From: Cuneatibacter sp. NSJ-177
Lineage (GTDB): Bacteria > Bacillota > Clostridia > Lachnospirales > Lachnospiraceae
Direction: 5' to 3'
Assembly (NCBI RefSeq): GCF_022867805.1
Contig: NZ_JALIFO010000004.1
Location: 45,549-109,548 of the forward strand
DNA: 64,000 bases
Below the pieces are notes generated by a model. It was not told the DNA's origin. It worked only from the letters and a program-made list of their open reading frames with translations, and did not search any database. The first letter of the stretch is position 1; every line of letters begins with the position of its first letter. The position numbers were made by a program, and so were the translations under genes. This document shows positions 33,350 through 41,992 of the stretch, piece by piece.

Positions 33350-34498
33350 CTATTTTGCGGGATGCGCTGCGTTGGCGGCATCGGCTGCTGCCATCAGTTC
33401 ATCGTACAGAGCCGAATCATAACCCTTCACCATCTCATAGATCGACTGGCTCATTTCCTTCATCTTCGCAAATTCGCCTTCATCCAGAGATTCGGTTACG
33501 ACTACGCCGTAGTTATCCTGCATGTCCTTCAGAGCGTCCTCATTGTAAGTGGTCATGTAATCCTTATGAGCCATCTTTGATTCGGCAACTGCCTCCATCA
33601 GGATGTTCTGCTGTGCTTCGCTTAAGCCCTCCCAGGCCGCATTGCTCATCAGGAAAGTCATGATGTGGAACACACGGTTGGACATAGTCAGATGCTTCTG
33701 CACTTCATAGAACTTGGAGCTGTAGAAAGAACCGATCGTGGTTTCCTGTCCGTCCACAACACCCTGCTGCATGGCCAAAAACAGTTCTCCGAACGAGATC
33801 GGAACCGGCTGCACGCCCAGGCACTCCCAGGATGCGATGGCCATATCCGAAGTCATGGAACGCATCTTCATGTTATCCAGGTCGGCTACGGTCTTGATGT
33901 CTTTTTCGTTGTTGCTGATGGCATAGAAACCGTTCTCATAAAAACCGAGGCCGCGGATTCCGTTGTCCGACAGGCTGGTCAGCAATTTTTGAACCGGCTC
34001 GCTGTCCTGGAACTCATAGGCTGCGTCCCTGCTGTCAAACAGGCAGGGCAGATCGAAGAAGTTATACATCTGGTTCAGAGACTGGATACCCGCCGGGCCC
34101 ATCAGGGCGAAGGTCACGCCGTTCATCTGCATGGCTTCCAGCAGAGCGGCATCGTCGCCGAGAGAACTGTCATAGTAGAGCTCCACCTTCATGTTGCCGC
34201 CGCTCTTCTCTTCAACCAGTTTTGCAAAATTCTGAGAAGCAATCGCATAGGGGTGAGTGTTTGCCACCGTCAAGCCGAATTTAAAGGTCTGAGGATCGCC
34301 GAGATCATCCGGATTCACCGCCGCGCCGCTTCCGGCCGCCGTGGTCCCCTCTGCTGCTGCTGTGCCCGCCGCCGCTGTTGTTCCAGCTGCCGTAGTCCCC
34401 GCCGCCGCTGTTGTGGTATCGCCCGATCCACCACAGCCTGCCAGGCTTCCCAGAGCCAGGACCGCCGCCAAGCAGTAACACATGATACGCTTTTTCAT
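33350..34498 (-). CDS. dctP: TRAP transporter solute-binding lipoprotein (DctP), system 2
   Basis: The 382-residue lipoprotein has a signal ending SLAGCGG and a very low-complexity linker of Thr/Ala/Gly triplets (about 26-58) before the DctP domain. Conserved segments include NMKMRSMTSDMAIASWECLGVQPVPISFGELFLAMQQGVVDGQE, where the Arg normally binds the ligand carboxylate. ATG 34498 follows AAAAAGGAGGA. It is the first gene of the operon, with a good promoter at 34594-34623. Ligand unknown. Confidence 0.93.
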   Translation of the reverse strand: MKKRIMCYCLAAVLALGSLAGCGGSGDTTTAAAGTTAAGTTAAAGTAAAEGTTAAGSGAAVNPDDLGDPQTFKFGLTVANTHPYAIASQNFAKLVEEKSGGNMKVELYYDSSLGDDAALLEAMQMNGVTFALMGPAGIQSLNQMYNFFDLPCLFDSRDAAYEFQDSEPVQKLLTSLSDNGIRGLGFYENGFYAISNNEKDIKTVADLDNMKMRSMTSDMAIASWECLGVQPVPISFGELFLAMQQGVVDGQETTIGSFYSSKFYEVQKHLTMSNRVFHIMTFLMSNAAWEGLSEAQQNILMEAVAESKMAHKDYMTTYNEDALKDMQDNYGVVVTESLDEGEFAKMKEMSQSIYEMVKGYDSALYDELMAAADAANAAHPAK

Positions 34499-34593
34499 AA
34501 ATTTTCCTCCTTTTTGATTCTTTTCTCGTTTTGCGTTCCCTTTTCTTTTTAGTCCGTATAGCGGACTTAAACTCCGCAAAACTTTGTATGGTT

Positions 34594-34623
34594 ATCGTAG
34601 CATTTCTCCTGCAATTTTGTCAA
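34594..34623 (-). promoter_or_regulatory. Sigma-70-type promoter for TRAP system 2
   Basis: TTGACA (34618-34623), 18 bases and TACGAT (34594-34599) on the minus strand. The leader that follows contains overlapping GTCCG/CGGAC and GCGGA/TCCGC repeats near 34551-34577, possible regulator sites. Confidence 0.65.
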
Positions 34624-34687
34624 TACTATTTCTCATCCTATTTGTTGTTTTCTGTTTAGTATTATCTTGATCAGAGCTATTAGATAT

Positions 34688-34704
34688 CTGGCACATAATT
34701 TGCT
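34688..34704 (+). promoter_or_regulatory. Orphan sigma-54 promoter-like element
   Basis: CTGGCACATAATTTGCT on the plus strand matches TGGCAC-N5-TTGC perfectly with the required ten bases between GG and GC. No recognisable gene follows for about 720 bases, until the Rpn-like gene at 35423. Confidence 0.6.
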
Positions 34705-35422
34705 ATTATTCAAATAGGTAACAGGAATTTCTTTTGTTCTTTTCATTTGCTTTTCGTATTTTTCTCAAGGCAGATCTCACAGCAAAGGTGTCTCCTCCTC
34801 GCTTTTGGGTTCAATTCTTATCCCATAGAAAAGCGCGGCTTTCTTAGTCCAAGATGCAATCCATTTTAATCTCCATATAATCTCTTAAGATTTATATATA
34901 TTTCTCCAGTTCATGTGCCTTCTAAATCCATCCAAATTCCCCTGCATTTTACCTTTTTTTCCAACCGGTTTCCTGTTTTTTCAAGGTAAAATAGAATTAT
35001 CCTGCGCTCTTTTTTATAATATGTTGACATTTTTTGATCTCCTGCTCCTGCGGCCTGACAGTTTTCAGGGCGCCGTTTACAGATCCGCGGCCAATTCGGC
35101 CCTCCAATCAGAGACTCAAAACCCCAAACAATTATTTTCGGGGAAACGATTCGTACATAAAGTCCTTTATGTGATTGCCACCTTCTTTCACAAAAGCAAC
35201 GATTTACAAGATTAGTAACGAGGCGCAAATTTTTAATAAGCAAATTTGAACTTACACTTGAAGAAGAAAACCAAGTGTGTTAAATTATCTATAAGATCTG
35301 ATACTTCGTATAAAATGTGATAACTTTACTCGTCATATGTGTTTCCATTTTCAAAGCGCATGGAAGCATCCCTTGTTCTCTGATCCCAGGATACCTGCCA
35401 AGGCACAGAGAAAGGACAAAAA

Positions 35423-36316
35423 ATGACGAAAGAAACCGTAACGGTAAACCCCAGGTACAAGGACCGGCTGTTCCGCAGCATCTTTGGAAGAGAAGAAAAC
35501 CGAGCTTTTCTGCTTTCCCTCTACAATGCGCTAAACCATACGGAATACAAGGATCCGAACGAACTGCAAATCGTAACGCTGGATGATGTGATCTACATGG
35601 GAATGAAAAACGATGTTTCGTTTTTGGTACAGGGAACGATCCATCTTTATGAACACCAAAGTACCGACAATCCGAATATGCCAGTAAGAGAGTTACTCTA
35701 CTATGCCAGGCAACTGGAGGCATACAGCAAGGCCAACCGCCTAAACTTATTTGGTAGCAAGCAGGTAAAGATTCCGACTCCCCGCTGTATCGTGTTCTAC
35801 AACGGCAAAAAAGACCTGGCGGAGGATTGCTACGATCTGCACCTGTCGGATCATTTCTGCGTTCCGGATCCGACCCATGGGTACCAGTGGACTTCAACCG
35901 TATTCAATATCAACGCCGGACATAATACGGAGTTGATGGAACAATGCCCATCGCTGAAAGAGTACGCAGCATATGTGGCAAAAGTTCGGGAATACGAAAA
36001 GTCGATGGAGCTGACGGAAGCTGTGTATCGGGCGGTGGACGAGGCGGTTGCCTGGCCCTGCCTGGGCGAATTCTTTGTCCGGCATAAAAGCGAGGTGATA
36101 GATGTGCTACTAACAGAATTTGATCGGGAACTATATGAGAAAGATCTCCGGGAGGAAGGCCTGGAAGCCGGCCTGGAAAAGGGAAGGAAAGAGGCCATTC
36201 TCGCCAACATCCGAACGATTATGCAGACGTTAAATCTAACGGAAGAACAGGCCATGCAAGTGTTGAAAATTCCGGAAGCGGAACAGCCGGAGTATGCCAT
36301 GTTGCTAAACCAATAG
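35423..36316 (+). CDS. Rpn/YhgA-like PD-(D/E)XK nuclease (recombination-promoting type)
   Basis: The 297-residue protein belongs to the Rpn/YhgA transposase-like nuclease family: YKDRLFRSIFG at the N-terminus, then the core KNDVSFLVQGTIHLYEHQST, in which Asp and the Glu-x-Gln form a PD-(D/E)XK variant, and PTPRCIVFYNG. The C-terminal part has the family's coil EEGLEAGLEKGRKEA. E. coli Rpn proteins cut DNA and raise RecA-independent recombination. These genes are often mobile and multicopy. It stands alone, with ribosome site AGAAAGGAC and a terminator behind. Confidence 0.88.
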   Translation: MTKETVTVNPRYKDRLFRSIFGREENRAFLLSLYNALNHTEYKDPNELQIVTLDDVIYMGMKNDVSFLVQGTIHLYEHQSTDNPNMPVRELLYYARQLEAYSKANRLNLFGSKQVKIPTPRCIVFYNGKKDLAEDCYDLHLSDHFCVPDPTHGYQWTSTVFNINAGHNTELMEQCPSLKEYAAYVAKVREYEKSMELTEAVYRAVDEAVAWPCLGEFFVRHKSEVIDVLLTEFDRELYEKDLREEGLEAGLEKGRKEAILANIRTIMQTLNLTEEQAMQVLKIPEAEQPEYAMLLNQ

Positions 36317-36327
36317 GTTGAATTTCA

Positions 36328-36383
36328 AGGAAAGGGACTGCAGGCCAGCTAAATATATTAGCTGATCCGGCAGCCCCTTTCCT
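36328..36383. terminator. Bidirectional terminator between Rpn-like gene and TRAP system 3
   Basis: AGGAAAGGGACTGC (36328-36341) pairs with GCAGCCCCTTTCCT (36370-36383) with one mismatch, and AGCTAA/TTAGCT pair inside. It sits between two converging genes. Confidence 0.7.
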
Positions 36384-36403
36384 GAAAGAAACTTTTTCCG
36401 CTC

Positions 36404-37684
36404 CTACATCATCCCAAACAGCTTCGGAAGCCCGATGCTGATAATCGGAAGGTAGGAGATTAACAATACATCAATGACGACAATCGCCATATAAGGCAGC
36501 AAATTCTTTATCATCGATTCCATCTTAATATTCGCCACCTGGGAGGCCACGAACAGGTTGACGCCGAACGGAGGCGTGATCTGGCCCAGCGCGCTGTTGC
36601 AGACCATGATGATGCCGAAGTGGATCGGGTCGATCCCAAGGGAAACAGCAACCGGCGCCAGAATCGGAGCCAGAATGATCATCGCAGGGCCTCCGTCAAA
36701 GAACATTCCCACAAAGAACAGCAGAATATTGATGATAATCAGAAACACATATTTGTTCCCGCCCAGGCTTAAGAAGGCGTCCGCCACCAGCTGAGGCACT
36801 TTCTCGTAGGTTAAAACCGAGGCGAACAGGCCGGCCGTGGACAGAATGATCATGACCACTGCGGTGGTGATACTGGACTTTAGGAAAATCTGGAATAACT
36901 GCTTGAATGTGATTTCCCGGTAGACGAACAGAGCCACCACCAGCGCATAAGCGCAGGCAATCGCAGCAGACTCTGTCGGGGTAAAGACGCCGCTGTAGAT
37001 GCCGCCCAGAATAATCACCGGCATCAGCAACGCCCAAATTGCCTTTTTAAAAGCCGTCCATTTTTCCGCCCCCGTGTATTTTCGGTCTCCCACATACCCT
37101 AACTTTTTGGAAGTACGGCCGGCATAGAGGATCAACGAAATACCGATCAGGATTCCCGGTACAATACCGGCGATGAACATGGTTCCGATCGAATTGTTGG
37201 TGCCCACACAGTAGAGTACCATCGGAATGCTCGGCGGGATAATGACTCCGATCTGGGCCGCTGTGGCGGTCGTCGCCGAAGCAAAACGGATATCGTATTT
37301 CTTATTCACCATCGCGGGAATCATAATTGCCCCGATGGCAGCTGTCGTCGCGCTTCCGGAACCGGATACCGCGGCAAAAAACATGGATGCCACAATCGTG
37401 ACGATCGCAAGGCCGCCGTAGCGGTTTCCCACACAGGTATTGGCAAAATCAATCAGACGGCGGGAGATGCCGCCTCCCTCCATAATCGTACCGGCCAAGA
37501 TAAAGAACGGGATCGCCAAAAGCGTAAAAGAATCCAGGGACGCGAACAGGCGCTGGCCAATGTACATAATGGGCATCCCCGCGTCAATCACAACCGGCAG
37601 GGACGCAAGCCCGATGGCTACCGCAATCGGAGCGGAAATCAGAAAAAAGAATATGAAAGCAATCACAAGGAACAGCAGGCTCAT
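36404..37684 (-). CDS. dctM: TRAP transporter large permease (DctM), system 3
   Basis: The 426-residue permease has SGSGSATTAAIGAIMIPAMVNKKYD, QIGVIIPPSIPMVLY, FTPTESAAIACAYALV and FDGGPAMIILAP. It overlaps dctQ by four bases. It ends a five-gene operon that starts with a CoA-transferase (41649) and a MaoC hydratase, so the imported compound is probably a carboxylate that is activated to a CoA thioester inside the cell. It resembles system 2 more closely than system 1 or 4 by eye. Confidence 0.95.
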   Translation of the reverse strand: MSLLFLVIAFIFFFLISAPIAVAIGLASLPVVIDAGMPIMYIGQRLFASLDSFTLLAIPFFILAGTIMEGGGISRRLIDFANTCVGNRYGGLAIVTIVASMFFAAVSGSGSATTAAIGAIMIPAMVNKKYDIRFASATTATAAQIGVIIPPSIPMVLYCVGTNNSIGTMFIAGIVPGILIGISLILYAGRTSKKLGYVGDRKYTGAEKWTAFKKAIWALLMPVIILGGIYSGVFTPTESAAIACAYALVVALFVYREITFKQLFQIFLKSSITTAVVMIILSTAGLFASVLTYEKVPQLVADAFLSLGGNKYVFLIIINILLFFVGMFFDGGPAMIILAPILAPVAVSLGIDPIHFGIIMVCNSALGQITPPFGVNLFVASQVANIKMESMIKNLLPYMAIVVIDVLLISYLPIISIGLPKLFGMM

Positions 37685-38184
37685 TCTGCCACACCTCCTT
37701 TGATTTCATCCTGTGCGTCCGGATCGATCAGGCACGCAAAGGTATTCAAGATTAAGAGAACACACCCAGCCGGAATTCCCAGGTAGGGGATCCACATGGG
37801 GATCTTTAAAGCAGGGCTCTGCTGCATTGCCGCAAGCTGCATTGCCATCATGGCCGCATAGCCTGCCAAGGCATAAAAGGCAACGGCGATCAGCCCTACA
37901 ATCACTTCCAGAGCCTTTCTGCCTTTCCCCTTGAGCGGAAGGGCGTCCACCAGCACGGTCAGACGCGTCAGCCGGCCCGTCCGGGCTGCCAGGCCTCCGG
38001 CAAAATACACAATGTAAACCGTCAAAAACTTCGCCACTTCTTCCGACCACGCCACCGGAATATGCAGCACGGAACGGCAGATGACAGAACCGACAATGGA
38101 TGCCAGGGCAGCGGCGAACATCAGCACAACCAGGACCTTTACCACCCGGTTCAGCCCGTCCACCAGCTTAATAAATATCTTCAT
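37681..38184 (-). CDS. dctQ: TRAP transporter small permease (DctQ), system 3
   Basis: The 167-residue, four-helix subunit has the signature IPVAWSEEVAKFLTVYIVYFAGGLAART. Its last codons overlap dctM by four bases. It is separated from dctP by about 130 bases that contain a GC-rich stem-loop and an apparently empty stretch. The ribosome site is GAGGAGGAGAAG. Confidence 0.93.
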   Translation of the reverse strand: MKIFIKLVDGLNRVVKVLVVLMFAAALASIVGSVICRSVLHIPVAWSEEVAKFLTVYIVYFAGGLAARTGRLTRLTVLVDALPLKGKGRKALEVIVGLIAVAFYALAGYAAMMAMQLAAMQQSPALKIPMWIPYLGIPAGCVLLILNTFACLIDPDAQDEIKGGVAE

Positions 38185-38263
38185 TTACTTCTCCTCCTCA
38201 GCCTGAAAGGTAGTTGGCACTGCGAAAACTTTGTTCACCATGTGCCCCCCAGTGTTTTTTGGT

Positions 38264-38309
38264 GCGGCCGCGCAGCAAGGAAGAATCATCTCCCGAACCG
38301 TGCGGCCGC
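38264..38309 (-). other. Stem-loop between dctP and dctQ of TRAP system 3
   Basis: GCGGCCGCGC (38264-38273) pairs with GTGCGGCCGC (38300-38309) with one G-U pair. No T tract follows on the minus strand. It occupies the same position as the stem-loops in TRAP systems 2 and 4. Confidence 0.55.
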
Positions 38310-38317
38310 CGCCGCAA

Positions 38318-39415
38318 TTATTTCATGGCTTCTACGGCATCATTCAGGCGGGTCACGATATCCCCGTGGGCTTCCAGCGCATATTCATACACCGGCTCGC
38401 AAGCCTCACGGATCTTGTCCAGCTCTCCGTCCGCCAGCTTGGAAATGACGTTTCCGTTCGCCTCCATGGTCTTCAGATCCTCTTCCACAAGTTTCTGATT
38501 GTTTTCACGGTGCCACAGGATCGCTTCGTCCACCGCTTCCTGCACGGCCTGCTTCTGCTCATCGGTCAGCTGATTCATAAACTGATCACTGAAAGCAACA
38601 ATCAAAGTCATATACATGACCGGGAAATCCGTCACATATTTCTGAACTTCATAGACCTTGGAATTGATCACGTTGGGAGCAATGTTGCACTGAGAGTCGA
38701 TAACGCCCTGCTGCAGCGCTGTGAACAGTTCGCTGAAGCTCATGATCGTTGGCAGCATCCCCAGGCATTCCCAAGTCATCTTCTGGGCAGTTGCTTCCTG
38801 GGAACGGACCTTCAGCCCCTTTAACTGATCCATGGTGGTAATTTCATTCTTGTTGTTGGTCAGGTAATAGTAGCCACCTTCCATAAAGCCATAGCCGGTC
38901 ACTCCGGTTCCGTTTAACAGATCCATGACTTCCTGCCCCAGCTCGCCGTCCTGGATGGCATAGGCGATCTCTCTGGTCGGGAACAGGGCGGGCAGGTCAA
39001 ATACTTCCAGCCCCGGCGCAAAGATCGAAAAGGTATTGGTGGAGCACATGGTGCCGCTCATCATTCCCATCTGCATGGACTCGATCACCTCGCGGTCCGT
39101 GCCCATCTGTCCGTCATAATACATCTCGCATTTGACAGCTCCTCCGGTCTTCTCCTCAATCAGGTCCGCCATTTTCTGATAGGCTTTCGCGTAGGCATGA
39201 TCCGCAGATACGGTTAAGGCCAGCTTGCAGACAATCGCATCGCCGGACGGCTCCGCCTTTGTCGTGTCCGCCTGCGCCGTCGTTGCCGCGGCTGCGCCGG
39301 TGGTTCCGGCCGCCCCCGTAGTCTCCGCCGCCGTCGTCGTTCCTCCGCCGCTTCCACAGGATGCCATTCCCAAAACCATCACTGCCGATAACAGGATACT
39401 CATTGCCTTTTTCAT
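38318..39415 (-). CDS. dctP: TRAP transporter solute-binding lipoprotein (DctP), system 3
   Basis: The 365-residue lipoprotein has a signal ending LGMASCG, then a Thr/Ala/Gly linker and the DctP fold with GLKVRSQEATAQKMTWECLGMLPTIMSFSELFTALQQGVIDSQ. After DSQ the usual acidic or amide ENP is replaced by CNIAP, so the ligand pocket differs from system 1. ATG 39415 follows GGAGGAAAT. A CTCCGGA/TCCGGAG hairpin lies in the leader. It follows the MaoC hydratase gene on the same strand. Confidence 0.93.
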   Translation of the reverse strand: MKKAMSILLSAVMVLGMASCGSGGGTTTAAETTGAAGTTGAAAATTAQADTTKAEPSGDAIVCKLALTVSADHAYAKAYQKMADLIEEKTGGAVKCEMYYDGQMGTDREVIESMQMGMMSGTMCSTNTFSIFAPGLEVFDLPALFPTREIAYAIQDGELGQEVMDLLNGTGVTGYGFMEGGYYYLTNNKNEITTMDQLKGLKVRSQEATAQKMTWECLGMLPTIMSFSELFTALQQGVIDSQCNIAPNVINSKVYEVQKYVTDFPVMYMTLIVAFSDQFMNQLTDEQKQAVQEAVDEAILWHRENNQKLVEEDLKTMEANGNVISKLADGELDKIREACEPVYEYALEAHGDIVTRLNDAVEAMK

Positions 39416-39491
39416 TTGATTTCCTCCTTCAAGTTGTTTATCTTTCCACTCCGGAATTGGTCCGGAGAAAAAAGTCCTATCACATTTTTTC

Positions 39492-39541
39492 AAGTACACG
39501 CACGGTCATTTTGTTCTATAGAAGTACACGCTTTTGGGAAA
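39492..39541 (-). repeat. Pair of 10-bp direct repeats 40 bp apart upstream of dctP 3
   Basis: AAGTACACGC occurs at 39492-39501 and again at 39532-39541. The spacing of 40 bp is close to four helical turns, as in sites for cooperating regulators. It lies between the MaoC gene and dctP. Confidence 0.45.
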
Positions 39542-39545
39542 CAAA

Positions 39546-40016
39546 TCAGCACGCCTGATCCGGTTCGCCGGTTTCCTCCAGCGGGAAAAACTTCAAAATG
39601 TGGGTGGCTGCTACCACGATCTCCTGATTCTGATTGAAGATCTCCAGCTTTCCAAAGGATTTCAGGTTTTCTTCGTCCAGCTCCACAATCGTATAGACAG
39701 CCGTCACCGTATCTCCCGGAAAGACCGGCCGGATAAAGCGCACTTTGTCAAATCCATAAGATACGCTGGGCATCGATGATTTGGCCTGGATCTGGATCAG
39801 AGTCGTCGCGGTTACGCCGATGGAAAACGTCAGCATGCCGTGGGCCATCCGGGTTTTATATTTCGTCGTCTTCATAAACGCCTCATTGGTGTGCATCTGG
39901 CTGAAATCCCCGGTGGTTCCTGCGAACTGATAGATATCGCACTCCGCTATGGTTTTGGTAAATGTCGTGCTGTCCCCGATTGCAAAGGGAAGCTTATATT
40001 TCTTTTCCTGGCTCAT
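39546..40016 (-). CDS. MaoC-family enoyl-CoA hydratase/dehydratase
   Basis: The 156-residue hot-dog-fold protein has the R-hydratase signature: IYQFAGTTGDFSQMHTNEAFM, giving the catalytic Asp and His, then RMAHGMLTFSIGV and YGFDKVRFIRPVFPGDTVTA. It would hydrate an enoyl-CoA or dehydrate a (3R)-hydroxyacyl-CoA. The preceding CoA-transferase gene overlaps its start by 23 bases and a TRAP transporter follows, which suggests import, CoA activation, then dehydration or hydration. ATG 40016 follows GGAAAGGAG. Chain length is unknown. Confidence 0.88.
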   Translation of the reverse strand: MSQEKKYKLPFAIGDSTTFTKTIAECDIYQFAGTTGDFSQMHTNEAFMKTTKYKTRMAHGMLTFSIGVTATTLIQIQAKSSMPSVSYGFDKVRFIRPVFPGDTVTAVYTIVELDEENLKSFGKLEIFNQNQEIVVAATHILKFFPLEETGEPDQAC

Positions 40017-41649
40017 GATCCGCTCCTTTCCGATCCTTTGTCTTTGCCTTAAATTCTTCTCGGATTCCCATGTTCTCATCCCGGAAGAGTCTCGCATCCA
40101 TCTCCTTTAGGTCGGGAGATACAAGGGGACGAAAATCCATCTGGGAAAAAATATCCCGCTCCAGATCCAGTCCCGGCGCAACCTCCGTCAGCACTAGGCC
40201 TTCCGGACTCAGCCGGAACACAGCGCGTTCCGTGATATAGACGGCTTCCTGTCCTCTTTCGGCGGCCTCCCGGCCGTTGTAAGTGATCTCTGGAACCTGT
40301 TCCACCATCTTCCGGTAACGCCCCTCCTGCTCGATGGAAATCTTCCCGTCCTCCACCTTCGTCCGGAGCCCGCCGCTCCGGAGCGTGCCGCAAAACACCG
40401 CTTTCCTGGAATTCTGGCAAATATTGACGAAACCGCCGGTTCCCATGGCCTTGCCGTTAAATTTATGTACGTTTACATTGCCAAAGCGGTCCAGCTCCGC
40501 AAAAGAGAGGAACGAAATATCCAGCCCTCCGCCGTCGTAGAAATCGAACTGGTAAGGCATATCCACCAGGGCTCTCATATTGACGGTGGCTCCGAAAAAG
40601 ATTCCCTGGGCGGTCACGCCTCCTACGGCTCCGGTCTCAACGGTCAGGGTAAACTGTTCATTCACCCCCTCTTCCTTTGCCACCACGCCGATGCCGTCGC
40701 AGATTCCCACTCCTACATTCCCGATATCGCCGGGTTCTACCTCCATCAGCGCCCTCCTGGCGATCACTTTCCGCTCATTGAGAGGCATCCGTCCGGACTC
40801 TTCTTCAAAGTCCTGGATATAATCCCCGGAGATAAACCGGTTGACCGGCGCGCCGTATAATTGTTTTTGTTCCGGAACCACCACCAGGGCGTCCACCAGA
40901 TATCCGGGAATATGAACCCGTTTCGGGTGAAGGCTGCCGGCTTTGACCACCTTTTGCACCTGGCAGATCACGGTTCCTCCGTTATTGTGCACCGCCATGG
41001 CCGTGGCCAGGTTGTCCACATTCACCACCTCATCCTCCATGGACAGATACCCTTCCGTGTCGGCTGTGGTCCCCCGGATGATCGCTACGTCCGGAAAGAT
41101 GGTCCGGTATTTCAAATACTCTTTTCCATCCTGCTCATAGAGCTCGATTAAGTCTTCCTTCGTAACTTCGTTCAGCTTGCCGCCCTGCTGTCTGGGATCT
41201 AAAAACGTGCCAAGCCCTACATGGGTGATCACCGCCGGCTGTCCGGCCGCCGCCGCCCGCATCATCTGGCTCATCACTCCCATCGGGAAGTTGTACGCCT
41301 CGATTTCGTTTTTATCTGCCATGTCGGCGAGGCGCGGGGATTGTCCCCAATGACCTCCGATTGCGGCTTTCACCAAGCCCTTTTGGGCCAGAGGAGACAT
41401 CCCTCTCTCCTTCCGGTCCCCCAATCCTGTCGAATGAAAGAGAGTCAGATCTTTCGGGAACCCGGTCGTGCGGTACCGCTCCGCCAAAGCTTCGATCACT
41501 TCCGTAGCCTCCGTAATTCCCCCTCCGGCGCCGCAGAAGGCAACGGTATCTCCATCCCGGATCATTTCCACTGCTTCCCGCGGTGTCATAACCGGCACCC
41601 GGAACACGGTCCGTCTTTTCTTCCTCTCTTTTTTTACCAGTGCATCCAT
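39994..41649 (-). CDS. Acyl-CoA:carboxylate CoA-transferase (YdiF/propionate type)
   Basis: The 551-residue enzyme is a fused alpha-beta family I CoA-transferase: MTPREAVEMIRDGDTVAFCGAGGG, FHSTGLGD, GHWGQSP, TFLDPRQQGGKLN and the catalytic Glu in LTVETGAVGGV, followed by MPYQFDFYDGGGLDISFLSFAELDRFGN. It moves CoA from acetyl- or propionyl-CoA to an organic acid. The ATG at 41649 follows AAGGAGTTAAAAT; a TTG one codon earlier is not needed. It heads the MaoC-TRAP operon, and a divergent AraC regulator at 41993 probably controls it. Confidence 0.92.
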   Translation of the reverse strand: MDALVKKERKKRRTVFRVPVMTPREAVEMIRDGDTVAFCGAGGGITEATEVIEALAERYRTTGFPKDLTLFHSTGLGDRKERGMSPLAQKGLVKAAIGGHWGQSPRLADMADKNEIEAYNFPMGVMSQMMRAAAAGQPAVITHVGLGTFLDPRQQGGKLNEVTKEDLIELYEQDGKEYLKYRTIFPDVAIIRGTTADTEGYLSMEDEVVNVDNLATAMAVHNNGGTVICQVQKVVKAGSLHPKRVHIPGYLVDALVVVPEQKQLYGAPVNRFISGDYIQDFEEESGRMPLNERKVIARRALMEVEPGDIGNVGVGICDGIGVVAKEEGVNEQFTLTVETGAVGGVTAQGIFFGATVNMRALVDMPYQFDFYDGGGLDISFLSFAELDRFGNVNVHKFNGKAMGTGGFVNICQNSRKAVFCGTLRSGGLRTKVEDGKISIEQEGRYRKMVEQVPEITYNGREAAERGQEAVYITERAVFRLSPEGLVLTEVAPGLDLERDIFSQMDFRPLVSPDLKEMDARLFRDENMGIREEFKAKTKDRKGADHEPGKEI

Positions 41650-41992
41650 CAAATTTTAACTCCTTACCATTCAGATGTTTTCCCATCTGATTCTGTTCGG
41701 CTGCGCAACCGGTATATCTGCATTATATTGAATTTTTCCGAAGAAGAAATGTAATATATTTTGAACCCTTTCCAATTATCTTCTGGTATCCATTCCAGCG
41801 GAAATTGACGTTTTTTCATGCTTATGATAAGATAAGGGGTGAAAATCTCCCCTTTCATCCAATTATCTTACACACTTTTTTAAACTATCTTATCAATCGA
41901 ACGGCTGCTTTAGCCGCCGGATCTTTGGGCTTTCATTGAGGAAAAGCAAATTTAAGGCGGAACCGAGACGGCCCGGATAGAGAGGACTACAA
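41650..41992. other. Divergent control region: CoA-transferase operon and AraC gene
   Basis: No gene is supported; a 64-codon leftward frame here lacks a ribosome site and similarity. On the minus strand TTTCTT, 16 bases and TATAAT lie near 41723-41750 as a possible promoter for the CoA-transferase operon. Three copies of a TATCTTA element lie further right. Confidence 0.55.
41825..41895. promoter_or_regulatory. Three TATCTTA repeats, probable AraC-regulator sites
   Basis: TGATAAGATA (41825-41834) and TATCTTATCA (41886-41895) are perfect inverted copies. A direct ATTATCTTACA lies between them (41862-41872). Their place between two divergent genes, one of them an AraC regulator, fits operator half-sites. 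Confidence 0.5.

Larger units (their letters stand above)
34499..35422. other. Long AT-rich gene-free interval between TRAP system 2 and Rpn-like gene
   Basis: No protein gene is supported. It holds the dctP promoter (34594-34623), an orphan sigma-54 element on the plus strand (34688-34704), short inverted repeats (GTCCG/CGGAC around 34551-34566; AATACTA/TAGTATT 34622-34663; ACACTTG/CAAGTGT 35254-35278) and the likely start region of the Rpn-like gene. Open frames of about 100 codons on both strands have no recognisable similarity and are unlikely genes. It may be a scar of a lost gene. Confidence 0.6.

Noticed and set aside
34911..35243. A 110-codon minus-strand frame containing WGFESLIGG
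   Set aside because: That phrase is common in spurious frames, but no tRNA cloverleaf could be drawn here and no protein family fits. It was left as part of the gene-free interval.
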